NCBI GenBank assembly: GCA_020831765.1
Contig: JAFIFY010000095.1
Coordinates: 1-64,000 of the forward strand
Origin: Phycisphaeraceae bacterium
Lineage (GTDB): Bacteria; Planctomycetota; Phycisphaerae; Phycisphaerales; Phycisphaeraceae
Direction of reading: 5' to 3'
DNA: 64,000 nucleotides
Shown here: positions 9,511-18,591 of the stretch, piece by piece
How positions within the stretch are numbered: position 1 is the stretch's first letter
How the letters are laid out: every line of letters begins with the position of its first letter
Notes under the pieces: generated by a model
Databases searched by the model: none
Seen by the model: the letters and a program-made list of their open reading frames with translations, nothing else
What the model was told of the DNA's origin: nothing
Position numbers and translations under genes: made by a program

Positions 9511-9571
9511 GTTCGGCGAGTCCGCGGCCGAACCGATGGGCTCGGTTCCCGCCCGGGTCGCCCCGGCGACC
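9511..9571 (-). promoter_or_regulatory. Overlapping inverted repeats in the pilT leader
   Basis: Three inverted repeats precede pilT. They are GTTCGGC (9511-9517) with GCCGAAC (9527-9533), GAACCGA (9530-9536) with TCGGTTC (9542-9548), and GGTCGC (9556-9561) with GCGACC (9566-9571). The first two share bases 9530-9533, so the RNA cannot form both stems at once. That is the geometry of an attenuator or translational switch. The pilT ribosome site is about 25 bases beyond the last stem. No ligand class was recognised. Confidence 0.4.
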
Positions 9572-9734
9572 AACGGCCGGCACCACCTTACCGGACTTTA
9601 GCGGTCAACGCGGTCGAAGGAGGCGATCCGAGCCGCGCCATTGAATCCAAGGCAAGCCGAACTCCGGAAGGCAAACGCCGTATCCGCGGCCCGCCGGTCC
9701 GGCTCGCCGTCGATCGACCGCCTCAAGCGTCACC

Positions 9735-11489
9735 TCATGCCGCTTCGTCATCCACATCCACAACACCTTCAACCTGGGTGATGCGCGCGATCTCGCTGAG
9801 CGTCGTATGGCCATCGAGAACCTTCAGCCGGCCGTCACCGATCAAGGGGCGCATGCCCGATGCCAGGGCCGCGGCACGCAACTGACCGAGCGGCGCGCGT
9901 TTGAACGCCAGCTCACGAATCTCGGAATTGAGCAACATCAGCTCATAAATTCCATTTCGCCCGCGATATCCGGTGTTGCCACAGTTCTTGCACCCCACGG
10001 CGCGGTAAACCTTCCGGTTTTCCAGATCGCTGCTGTTGATGCCGCACAGCCGCATCAACCTCGGGTTGGGTTCGTTGTCCGGTTCCTTGCACTTGGGACA
10101 GAGCAATCGAACCAGCCGCTGAGCCAGGACCGCCTGGATCGAGCTTGCGACCAGGAACGGCTTGATCCCCATATCAACCAGGCGGGTGATCGCCGATGGG
10201 GCATCATTGGTGTGCAGCGTCGAGAACACCAGGTGCCCGGTCAGCGCCGCCTGGATCGCCACCTCGCCCACTTCCTTGTCACGAATCTCACCCACAAGAA
10301 TTATATTGGGAGCCTGGCGGAGCATTGCTCGAAGAATACGGGCGAAACTCAGGCCGATCTGATCATTGACTTGGCATTGATTGATGCCCTTGAAGTTGTA
10401 TTCCACCGGGTCTTCGGCGGTGATGATCTTGCGGTCCGGCCGGTTGAGCACATCCAGGGCCGAATAGAGTGTCGTGGTCTTTCCACTTCCAGTGGGCCCG
10501 GTGACCAGAAAAATGCCGTTGGGCCGCTTGATGATCCGCTCGAAGGTTTCCAGCGTGTCCTGGCGCATGCCCAGACGTTCCAGGCCGATGCGTGCCGCCT
10601 CGGGCCGAAGGATACGCATGACGACGCTTTCACCGTGATAGGAAGGGCATGCCGCGACACGGAAATCGATCGTCTCTTTGTCGATCTTCATTTTGATGCG
10701 ACCATCCTGCGGGATGCGCTTTTCCTGAATCTTCATGCCCGCCATAATCTTCAGTCGGGCCAGCACCGAACTCTGCGTCACCTTGGGGATCGGCTCCAAC
10801 TCATGACACACCCCATCAATGCGATAGCGAAGCCGGACCTTCCGTTCGAACGGCTCGATGTGAATGTCGCTGGCGCGGCCGCGCACGGCATCCATGATCA
10901 GCTTGTTGACCAATCGGATGATCGGCGCCTGGCCGGAATCCTCCACCGCGCCCTTGGCGGATTCGTCCCCCGCGGCCGCTTCGTGATCCACAACCTGCAA
11001 TTCGTCTTCATCGATGCTCAATGTCTGGGTCAACTGGCGAAGGGCATCGTCGGTCTCGCCGGTCCAACTGTCGATCCGCTCGCGAATCTGGCTGCGGGCG
11101 CCCAAGGCGGTTTCAATCTCGCAATTGAGCCGGAATCGCAGCGTATCCAGGGTGGACAGATCGTTCGGATCATGGACCACGACCTTGAGCCTGTTGCCCT
11201 CACGGGAGATCGGAAGGACCAGGTACTTCTTGACCAGGTCCATCGGAATGAGTTCCTTGGCCTCGCTTTTGATCGAGTCGGGCTGGGTAAGGTCGATGTA
11301 TTCCAGATTGTGCTGGCTGGCCAGAGCTTTGGCCACATCCACTTCGCCGGCATAACCAAGATCCACCAGAACCTCACCGATCCGGCGGTGCGAGCCCTTG
11401 GCGATCCCGAGAGCTTCCTCGACCTGCTCAGTGGTGAGTACCCCCCATCGAATCAGAATTTCACCCAGCAAACGACGTCTCGGGGACAT
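9735..11489 (-). CDS. Second GspE/PilB-type assembly ATPase
   Basis: A 584-residue ATPase. It has an N-terminal T2SSE_N domain (about 5-140), an acidic linker (about 150-190) and the NTPase core. Walker A is GPTGSGKT at 331-338 (Lys337), Walker B ends in Glu401, and zinc-site cysteines lie at 464/467 and 500/503. The ATG at 11489 has GTGAGG just upstream; the frame extends to 11690 but without start signals. It is the first gene of the secretion cluster as transcribed and has its own candidate promoter. All catalytic motifs are intact, so it is not a decaying copy. It may drive a second substrate set or pilus form. Confidence 0.92.
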   Translation of the reverse strand: MSPRRRLLGEILIRWGVLTTEQVEEALGIAKGSHRRIGEVLVDLGYAGEVDVAKALASQHNLEYIDLTQPDSIKSEAKELIPMDLVKKYLVLPISREGNRLKVVVHDPNDLSTLDTLRFRLNCEIETALGARSQIRERIDSWTGETDDALRQLTQTLSIDEDELQVVDHEAAAGDESAKGAVEDSGQAPIIRLVNKLIMDAVRGRASDIHIEPFERKVRLRYRIDGVCHELEPIPKVTQSSVLARLKIMAGMKIQEKRIPQDGRIKMKIDKETIDFRVAACPSYHGESVVMRILRPEAARIGLERLGMRQDTLETFERIIKRPNGIFLVTGPTGSGKTTTLYSALDVLNRPDRKIITAEDPVEYNFKGINQCQVNDQIGLSFARILRAMLRQAPNIILVGEIRDKEVGEVAIQAALTGHLVFSTLHTNDAPSAITRLVDMGIKPFLVASSIQAVLAQRLVRLLCPKCKEPDNEPNPRLMRLCGINSSDLENRKVYRAVGCKNCGNTGYRGRNGIYELMLLNSEIRELAFKRAPLGQLRAAALASGMRPLIGDGRLKVLDGHTTLSEIARITQVEGVVDVDDEAA

Positions 11490-11598
11490 CCATACCTCAC
11501 TTTGATGGCATCGGGGAGAGTCACCACGAACGCTCGGCGAGCACAGGCCGAAGCCGGCTGGAGCGTCCAACCAACGAGCCAGGCGGGCTCGAGCGGGC

Positions 11599-11627
11599 AT
11601 TATCGGCCCTCGGGCCGTCGAGGGCAA
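11599..11627 (-). promoter_or_regulatory. Candidate promoter of the second gspE gene
   Basis: On the minus strand TTGCCC (11627-11622) is separated by exactly 17 bases from GATAAT (11604-11599). This gives a 4/6 and a 5/6 match to the sigma-70-type consensus. The predicted transcript would start about 100 bases before the ATG at 11489, within the gap after gltD. Confidence 0.4.
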
Positions 11628-11743
11628 CCAGGATCGGAATAACCGGCGACGAACCCTCGACTCCGATCTCAAGCCTGAATCGATCGTCACCGACAGGGGC
11701 GAAATCGCCGCGACGCCACTGCCCGGCGATGAGGGGCTGGGTT

Positions 11744-13294
11744 TCAGACGGCGGCAAGCAGCGGCTTGCTCATATCCGGGGCGGGCAGATCGCTGTCGCC
11801 CATGAGATGGGCATCGATCGTTCGGGCAGCGCCGCGCCCTTCGGCGATCGCCCAGACGACCAGACTCTGGCCCCGCCGGCAGTCCCCGGCGGTGAAGACC
11901 TTATCGATGTTGGTCCGGTAGTCGGCGTAAGCGGCCTTGAAGTTCGATCTCGGATCGGTCTCGATGCCCAGTTGCTCGGCCAGATACTGCTCCGGCCCGA
12001 CAAAACCCATGGCCAGCAGCACAAGGTCGGCATCCCACGTTTCCTCGGAACCGGCCACCTCGGTAAATGGCGCCTTCTCGCCCGGCTTCGACCAGTCGAT
12101 TCGAACCGTTCGGATGCCGGCCACGTTTCCAGCGCCATCATCGATGAACGCCTTGGAGAGAATGGCGAACTGGCGCGGGTCCTGGCCGAAGACCGCGGCG
12201 GCCTCCTCGTGACCATAATCGGTGCGCAGGATGCGCGGCCATTGAGGCCAGGGATTATCCGGAGCCCGATCCAGTGGCGGCTTGCCCAGAAGCTCAAAGT
12301 TCACCAGGCTTCGACACCCGTGCCGCATCGACGTTCCCAGGCAGTCGTTGCCCGTATCACCGCCACCGATAACGATCACGCGCTTATCCTTGGCGCTGAT
12401 CGGGGGCTTGAAATCGGAGGCGAAGCTCTCCTGTACCAACGCCTGCGTGTTGCCGTGGAGGAACTCCATGGCGAAGTGGATGCCCTTGAGTTGGCGTTCG
12501 GGTATCGGCAGGTCACGGGGACGGGTCGAGCCCGTGGCCAGCAGGACCGCATCGAACTCTTCCATCAGTTTTCGAGGATCGATGTAACGGATACCCGCGT
12601 CCTTCGGGCCCGCGCCGGCTGGAGTATCCGGCCCACCACCGACAAAGGCGTTGGTCACGAATTCGACACCCTCAGCCGCCAGCAGGTCGATCCGGCGCTG
12701 AACGGTACGCTTATCCAGCTTCATGTTCGGGATGCCGTAATACAGCAGCCCCCCGATCCGGTCATGCCGTTCGTAGACGGTCACCTTGTGCCCGGCTTTG
12801 TTCAGTTGCGCGGCGGCGGCGAGTCCGGCCGGTCCGGAGCCGACCACGGCCACGGTCTTTCCGGTGCGGCTCGAAGGCGGCTGAGGCTTGATCCAACCTT
12901 CGGCCCAACCCCGGTCAACGATCGCATTCTCGATGTTCTTGATCGAAACCGGTGATTCATAGAGCCCGGCGCAACAAGCGCCCTCGCAGGGCGCTGGGCA
13001 AACCCGGCCGGTGAACTCGGGGAAATTATTGGTCTTGTGCAGGCGATCCAGCGCTTCGCGCCATCGGCCTCGATAGACCAGGTCGTTCCACTCGGGGATC
13101 AGGTTGTCAATGGGACAGCCCGGGTCCGCCTGGCAGAACGGAAGACCACAATCCATGCATCGCGCGCCCTGAACCTTCAAATGTTCCTCATCCACGGGCG
13201 CGAGAAACTCGTAGAAATCGTTGAGCCGGAGCTTCGGCTCGGTATAGGGCACGGTACGACGCTTGTATTCAATGAACCCGGTGGGCTTACCCAT
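11744..13294 (-). CDS. gltD: Glutamate synthase small subunit (GltD)
   Basis: A 516-residue NADPH-dependent flavoprotein. The N-terminal cysteines 46, 49, 54, 60 and 99, 103, 107/108 match the iron-sulfur ligands of the family. A dinucleotide-binding fold follows with GSGPAG at 152-157, then a second nucleotide-binding region in the C-terminal half. It passes electrons from NADPH to GltB for 2-oxoglutarate plus glutamine to two glutamate. The ATG at 13294 follows GAGGAG by ten bases and lies 31 bases after the gltB stop; the longer frame to 13399 would overlap gltB. The two genes form one operon. Confidence 0.95.
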   Translation of the reverse strand: MGKPTGFIEYKRRTVPYTEPKLRLNDFYEFLAPVDEEHLKVQGARCMDCGLPFCQADPGCPIDNLIPEWNDLVYRGRWREALDRLHKTNNFPEFTGRVCPAPCEGACCAGLYESPVSIKNIENAIVDRGWAEGWIKPQPPSSRTGKTVAVVGSGPAGLAAAAQLNKAGHKVTVYERHDRIGGLLYYGIPNMKLDKRTVQRRIDLLAAEGVEFVTNAFVGGGPDTPAGAGPKDAGIRYIDPRKLMEEFDAVLLATGSTRPRDLPIPERQLKGIHFAMEFLHGNTQALVQESFASDFKPPISAKDKRVIVIGGGDTGNDCLGTSMRHGCRSLVNFELLGKPPLDRAPDNPWPQWPRILRTDYGHEEAAAVFGQDPRQFAILSKAFIDDGAGNVAGIRTVRIDWSKPGEKAPFTEVAGSEETWDADLVLLAMGFVGPEQYLAEQLGIETDPRSNFKAAYADYRTNIDKVFTAGDCRRGQSLVVWAIAEGRGAARTIDAHLMGDSDLPAPDMSKPLLAAV

Positions 13295-13325
13295 CTGTTC
13301 TGGACTCCTCGATTTTGGATGTCGC

Positions 13326-16300
13326 CTAGAGATCGGCCGCGGCCGTTCCATGGGCGCGCAGTTCCTCGATTTCCGCATCACGGGCCTTGCGGTGTTCAAG
13401 CACCCGCTTGTAATCGGTGGGCATCACTTTGACGAATCGCGGAAGCTCACGTTCAAAGTTCCGGAGCACCTGCTCGGCCACCGTCGATCCGGTGTAGTTG
13501 GCATGGCGCTCGATCAGATTGCGCAGTTCAAGAATATCCTCGCTCTGCTCGAGCTTCTCCAGTTCAACCATGCCGAGATTGCATCGGGCCAGAAACTCAT
13601 CATTGGGGTCCCAGATATAGGCGATGCCGCCACTCATGCCCGCGGCGAAGTTGCGGCCCACCGGACCAAGCACCACGACGCGCCCGCCGGTCATGTATTC
13701 ACACCCGTGGTCGCCCACCCCCTCAACCACCGCCGTCGCGCCGCTGTTACGCACGCAGAATCGTTCGGCGGCGCGGCCGCGGAAATAGGTCTCGCCTCGC
13801 ACCGCCCCATAGAGCACAACGTTGCCGATCAGGATGTTCTCCTCGGGCTTGAACGTCGCGTTGGGCGATGGGTAGATGATGATCTTACCACCGGAAAGCC
13901 CCTTGCCCACATAGTCATTGGCATCGCCCTCCAGTTCAAGCGTGATTCCCTGGGCCAGAAACGCGCCAAACGATTGGCCCGCCGAACCGGTGAAGCGGAT
14001 GTGGATGGTGTCGTCCTCCAACCCATGGGTGAACGGATCGCCCTGGGCCTTGGCCAGCTCATGGCTGAGCATCGCGCCGACCGTCCGGTTGATGTTGATG
14101 ATGGGCGTTTCGATCCTGACTTTCTCGCGCCGCTGGATGGCCGGCTGGGCGCGGCGGATCAACTCGTTGTCCAAAGCCTTATCCAGACCATGGTCCTGCT
14201 TGCGGGTGTTGTAAACCTCGACATCCGGCCGCGGTTTGCGGGCGGGCGTCAGCAGCGAAGTCAGATCCAGCCCCGAGGTCTTTCGCCAGACACGAATCGC
14301 TTCATCGGTCTCGAGCAGGTCCACGCGGCCGACCAGGTCCACGAACCGGCGAAGGCCAAGGGAAGCCATGATGCGGCGACACTCCTCGGCCACCATGAAG
14401 AGGTAATTCACCACGTACTCGGGCTTGCCGGAAAACTTCGCCCGCAGCACCGGATCCTGGGTCGCCACACCCACCGGGCAGGTGTTCAGGTGACACTTTC
14501 GCATCATGATGCAGCCCAGGGTGATCAACGGTGCCGTGGCAAAACCTATCTCTTCGGCGCCAAGCATGGCGGCGATGGCCACATCCTTGCCCGTGCGGAT
14601 GCCTCCATCGGTCTGGAGGATCACGCGCGACCGAAGATCGTTGAGCACAAGCGTCTGGTGCGTTTCGGCGATACCCAGTTCCCACGGCAGACCGGCATGC
14701 TTGATCGAGGTAATCGGCGAAGCGCCGGTGCCGCCGGTGTCGCCGGAAACCAGGATGTGATCGGCATAGCCCTTGGCCACGCCGGCCGCCACCGTGCCCA
14801 CACCCACGGCGCTGACCAGCTTGACGCTGATCCGCGCCGACGGATTGGCGTTTTTCAGGTCATGGATGAGCTGCTTGAGGTCTTCGATCGAATAAATATC
14901 GTGATGCGGCGGTGGTGAGATCAGGCCCACGCCCGGCGTGGTGTGTCGCGTCCCGGCGATCTCCTCGCTGACCTTGTGGCCGGGCAACTCACCGCCCTCT
15001 CCGGGCTTGGCGCCCTGTACGATCTTGATCTGCAACTCATCGGCATTGGTCAGATACCAGATCGTGACGCCGAAGCGACCCGAAGCCACCTGTTTGATCG
15101 CCGAGCGCTTTGAATCGCCGTTGGGCAGAGGCTTGAAGCGTTCCGGATCCTCACCGCCCTCACCGGTATTGCTCTTCCCGCCCAGACGATTCATGGCCAC
15201 GGCAAGCGACTCATGCGCCTCCCGGCTGATCGAGCCGAAGCTCATCGCGCCGGTCACGAATCGCTTGACGATCTCTGAAGCGGGCTCGACATCCTCCAGG
15301 GGAATCGCCCGGGCGTCATCCTGCCTGAACTTGAGCAATCCGCGGATGGTCAGACGTTGGCGCGACTCATCATTGATCATCGCGGCATATTGTTCGTATG
15401 CCTCGGTGCTGTTGGTTCGTGATGCGACCTGCAGCGCCGAGACGGATGCGGGGTTGACTTTGTGAGCCTCACCGTCCGCCCGCCAGTGAATCTGCCCATC
15501 GTTTTGCAGTTCGGGCGGATTGACCTGGCCGCGCGGCGGATAACCCAATTCATGCCGGCGAAGCGCTTCTTCGGCCAGCACTTCAAAATCCACACCCTTG
15601 ATGCGGCTGACCGTGCCGACAAAGCATGTGTCGATGACCTCATCACCCAGACCGACGGCCTCGAAAATCTGGGCGCCCTTGTAGCTGGCCAGCGTCGAGA
15701 TGCCCATCTTGGCCATCACCTTGAGCATCCCCTTGGCCACGGCTTTACGATACCCGGCCACGATCTGCTCATCCGTGTTCAGTTCCTCGCTCAGGGAGCC
15801 ATCACGGCGCGCCTGCCAGAGAGATTCGAAGGCAAGGTAGGGATTGATCGCATCGGCCCCGTAACCAACCAGCAGACAGAAATGATGCACTTCACGTGCC
15901 TCGCCGGTTTCCACGACGATGCCGATCTTGGTCCGCTCGGCGCTCCGCACCAGATGGTGATGCACCGCGCCGGTCGCCAGCAGAACACTGACGGGCAACC
16001 GGTCGGCACTGATGTCGCGATCGGAAAGCACCACCAGGCTGTAGCCCTCGGCGATGGCCTGCGATGCCTGCTCGCATATCCGCCGAATCGCATTTTTCAA
16101 TGCTTCGCCGCGGCCCTTTCGCGCTTCTTCGATCGGGTAGGTGATATCGATCGTCCTGGCCTTCCAGCCGCGGTGGTCCATGTGCCGGATCGCGGCCAGT
16201 TCCTCGTTGGTCAGAATCGGATGCGGGACGAGAAGCCGATGGGCATCGGTCGGCTCAGTGGTCAGAAGGTTGCCCTCAGGCCCGATGTAGCACTCCAGGC

Positions 16301-18020
16301 TCATGATGACTTCCTCGCGGATCGAATCGATCGGCGGGTTGGTCACCTGTGCGAAGAGCTGCTTGAAGTAATCGTAGATCATTCGCGGCTTGTCGCTCAG
16401 ACACGCCAGCGCCGCATCATTGCCCATCGAGCCGACCGGATCGCGCTTTTCATGGATCATGGGGATCAGCATGAACTGCATCGTCTCGGTGGTGTAGCCG
16501 AACGCCTGCATGCGCGGCAACAGCGTCCGGGGGTGGAAGCCGTGAGCGTGTTCGGAGCGGTCCTCCAGTTCGGCCAGTTCGATCCGCTGTTCGCTTAGCC
16601 ATTGGCCATACGGATGGGCCGAGGCCACCTGCTGCTTGAGCTCATCATCCGGCACGATGCGGCCCTGCTCGAAATCGACCAGGAACATTCGGCCAGGCTG
16701 GAGGCAGCCCTTGATCTTGACCGACTCGGGCGGCAACTCCGGCAGCACGCCCACCTCGCTGGCCATGATGACCCGGTCGTCATGGGTCACGTAGTAGCGG
16801 CTGGGCCGCAGACCATTGCGATCAAGACACGCTCCGATCGTCTTGCCGTCGGTGAAAGCCACCGAGGCCGGGCCGTCCCAAGGCTCCTGCTTGCAGGCGC
16901 TGAACTCATAGAAAGCGCGCTTCTGCACGCTCATCGAATCATGATTCTCCCAGGGCTCGGGAATCATCATCATCGCCGCCTCGGCCAGTGAACGCCCCGA
17001 GAGCAGCAACAGCTCAAGCACGTTGTCGAACATGCCCGAATCGGAAGTCTCCGGATCGATGATCGGCATCAACCGGCGGAACTGGCCTTCGTAAAGCTTG
17101 CAATCCATCAGCCCCTGTCGTGCCCGCATCCAGTTCACATTGCCGCGCAACGTGTTGATCTCACCGTTGTGCGACATGAACCGCATCGGCTGGGCACGGG
17201 ACCAGTTAGGAAAGGTGTTGGTCGAAAACCGGGAATGGACCATGCCGATGTGGCTGACAAAGTCCTCAGCCCGAAGGTCGGGGTAATACAACGGCACCTG
17301 GCCGCTGGTGAGCTGGCCCTTGTAGACGATCACGCGGCTGGACAGCGAGCACATGTGATAATCCTCAAGCAGAAGCCGGTTCAACGCCCGAATGGCGTGA
17401 AACGCCTGCTTGCGGATCAGATAAAGCTCGCGGCAGAAAGCGGTGCGGTTGGTGGACTTCCTGGCCCCGATGAAGATCTGTTCGATGCAAGGCTCGCTGG
17501 CCCGGGCCGAGGGGCCGATATCGGCTTCGTCCGGACAGGTCGGCACTCTGCGCCAACCCAGGAACCGCTGGTCCTGCACCTCGATGTATCGCTCAACCAG
17601 AGCCTTGCAGGCTTCGCGGGCTTTTTCATCGCGAGGCAGGAAGACATGTCCGACGCCGTAGAGGCCCGGGTCCGGAAGCGTCACCCCCATCTCCTCACGG
17701 GCGACCCGCTCGAAAAATTCATGGGGCATGGCTGACAGGATGCCCGCGCCGTCGCCGGTATTCGGCTCGCAGCCGCAAGCACCGCGATGATCCATGTGCT
17801 GGAGCATCGTAAGCGCATCGCTGACGATGGCGTGCGATTTCTTGCCCTTGATGTGGGCGATGAAGCCAACACCACAGGCGTCTTTCTCATTGGCCGGGTC
17901 ATACAACCCCCGCTTGGCTGGAAAACCCGACCACCGCTCGTCGGTGGGGGCAACGGCGCGCGGGAGATCGAAGAGGCGTTCAGGAAGCTTTGTTTCGGTC
18001 AGGCGAACGGTCTGGCTCAT
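13326..18020 (-). CDS. gltB: Glutamate synthase large subunit (GltB)
   Basis: A 1564-residue protein with the full GltB layout. A short propeptide precedes the Cys49 nucleophile of the glutaminase domain (ACGVGF). It is followed by the central domain, the FMN-binding synthase domain, and the C-terminal beta-helix. The 3Fe-4S cysteine cluster appears as C-x5-C-x4-C in the synthase domain, starting [12 protein letters not shown]. The enzyme releases ammonia from glutamine and uses it for reductive amination of 2-oxoglutarate. GGAG stands eight bases before the ATG at 18020. It is first in the operon with gltD and is preceded by a long leader. Confidence 0.97.
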   Translation of the reverse strand: MSQTVRLTETKLPERLFDLPRAVAPTDERWSGFPAKRGLYDPANEKDACGVGFIAHIKGKKSHAIVSDALTMLQHMDHRGACGCEPNTGDGAGILSAMPHEFFERVAREEMGVTLPDPGLYGVGHVFLPRDEKAREACKALVERYIEVQDQRFLGWRRVPTCPDEADIGPSARASEPCIEQIFIGARKSTNRTAFCRELYLIRKQAFHAIRALNRLLLEDYHMCSLSSRVIVYKGQLTSGQVPLYYPDLRAEDFVSHIGMVHSRFSTNTFPNWSRAQPMRFMSHNGEINTLRGNVNWMRARQGLMDCKLYEGQFRRLMPIIDPETSDSGMFDNVLELLLLSGRSLAEAAMMMIPEPWENHDSMSVQKRAFYEFSACKQEPWDGPASVAFTDGKTIGACLDRNGLRPSRYYVTHDDRVIMASEVGVLPELPPESVKIKGCLQPGRMFLVDFEQGRIVPDDELKQQVASAHPYGQWLSEQRIELAELEDRSEHAHGFHPRTLLPRMQAFGYTTETMQFMLIPMIHEKRDPVGSMGNDAALACLSDKPRMIYDYFKQLFAQVTNPPIDSIREEVIMSLECYIGPEGNLLTTEPTDAHRLLVPHPILTNEELAAIRHMDHRGWKARTIDITYPIEEARKGRGEALKNAIRRICEQASQAIAEGYSLVVLSDRDISADRLPVSVLLATGAVHHHLVRSAERTKIGIVVETGEAREVHHFCLLVGYGADAINPYLAFESLWQARRDGSLSEELNTDEQIVAGYRKAVAKGMLKVMAKMGISTLASYKGAQIFEAVGLGDEVIDTCFVGTVSRIKGVDFEVLAEEALRRHELGYPPRGQVNPPELQNDGQIHWRADGEAHKVNPASVSALQVASRTNSTEAYEQYAAMINDESRQRLTIRGLLKFRQDDARAIPLEDVEPASEIVKRFVTGAMSFGSISREAHESLAVAMNRLGGKSNTGEGGEDPERFKPLPNGDSKRSAIKQVASGRFGVTIWYLTNADELQIKIVQGAKPGEGGELPGHKVSEEIAGTRHTTPGVGLISPPPHHDIYSIEDLKQLIHDLKNANPSARISVKLVSAVGVGTVAAGVAKGYADHILVSGDTGGTGASPITSIKHAGLPWELGIAETHQTLVLNDLRSRVILQTDGGIRTGKDVAIAAMLGAEEIGFATAPLITLGCIMMRKCHLNTCPVGVATQDPVLRAKFSGKPEYVVNYLFMVAEECRRIMASLGLRRFVDLVGRVDLLETDEAIRVWRKTSGLDLTSLLTPARKPRPDVEVYNTRKQDHGLDKALDNELIRRAQPAIQRREKVRIETPIININRTVGAMLSHELAKAQGDPFTHGLEDDTIHIRFTGSAGQSFGAFLAQGITLELEGDANDYVGKGLSGGKIIIYPSPNATFKPEENILIGNVVLYGAVRGETYFRGRAAERFCVRNSGATAVVEGVGDHGCEYMTGGRVVVLGPVGRNFAAGMSGGIAYIWDPNDEFLARCNLGMVELEKLEQSEDILELRNLIERHANYTGSTVAEQVLRNFERELPRFVKVMPTDYKRVLEHRKARDAEIEELRAHGTAAADL

Positions 18021-18591
18021 TGTCACTCTCCAGACCCCGGCGGGCATTACCGCCATGGGCCGGGTCGAAATCCATCACACGGTGGCCGCGCTTCATCAGG
18101 TCAGGTCAAGCGCGGCGGACTGTGGACCGGACAGGTTCCGATCCGAACGCAGTCGATCCACTCAGCTACCGCGCGATCCAGGCGCGGCCGCAACCGGAAG
18201 GTCGATTCTTGGGGTCAGATCAGACGGGCGGGGCCGCCTGATGGACTCAGCATCATCAAAAAATGAGCAAAAGCCTCCATCCCGGAACCGACCGGGCGAC
18301 CGACAAGTGGACCGCCACCACGGAACAATTCCGGGCTTCGAAGACGATGTCTGTCAGGACCGTATCTGGCCCTGTCTCGAAGGTAGAAACTTCGCGTCAG
18401 CACGGCAGTATCTTATCATCGCACCGGCTAATTTCAAGATCGCGTATCATCAGAAAAACTAATAAAATACCCGCATGGATATCGTCTCGGCTTCTTATGC
18501 CGAAGAAAGCGTTCCATCGCCAGCGCCGAGACCGGGATTGTATTTACAACTCATTATTAATACTGCTCTTATACTAAATCATGATCCACAA
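18021..18591. other. 571-base intergenic region: gltB leader and promoter
   Basis: No supported protein gene. The half nearest gltB is GC-rich; the half beyond about 18370 is A/T-rich and holds the candidate gltB promoter. The predicted gltB leader is about 380 bases, long enough for a regulatory RNA, but I recognise no known riboswitch. Short frames here (18263-18577 plus and 18215-18403 minus) have no ribosome sites or recognisable products. Confidence 0.5.
18410..18437 (-). promoter_or_regulatory. Candidate gltBD promoter
   Basis: On the minus strand TTGAAA (18437-18432) lies 16 bases from TAAGAT (18415-18410). The -10 is preceded by TGA, giving an extended TGn element. This is one of the best sigma-70-like matches in the window. 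Transcription would begin near 18403, leaving an untranslated leader of about 380 bases before gltB. Confidence 0.5.

Noticed and set aside
9807-11642. Long plus-strand frame of 611 codons
   Set aside because: It is antisense to the second GspE gene, which has all ATPase motifs. High GC and codon bias keep the opposite frame open. The product resembles nothing.
13263-14918. Plus-strand frame of 551 codons
   Set aside because: It is antisense to gltB, whose domains are intact. No protein signature on this strand.
18215-18403. 62-codon minus-strand frame starting at the predicted gltB transcript start
   Set aside because: It could be a leaderless leader peptide, but it has no ribosome site, no regulatory codon run and no recognisable product.
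18263-18577. 104-codon plus-strand frame in the gltB upstream gap
   Set aside because: No ribosome site, atypical composition, and it overlaps the candidate gltB promoter on the other strand.
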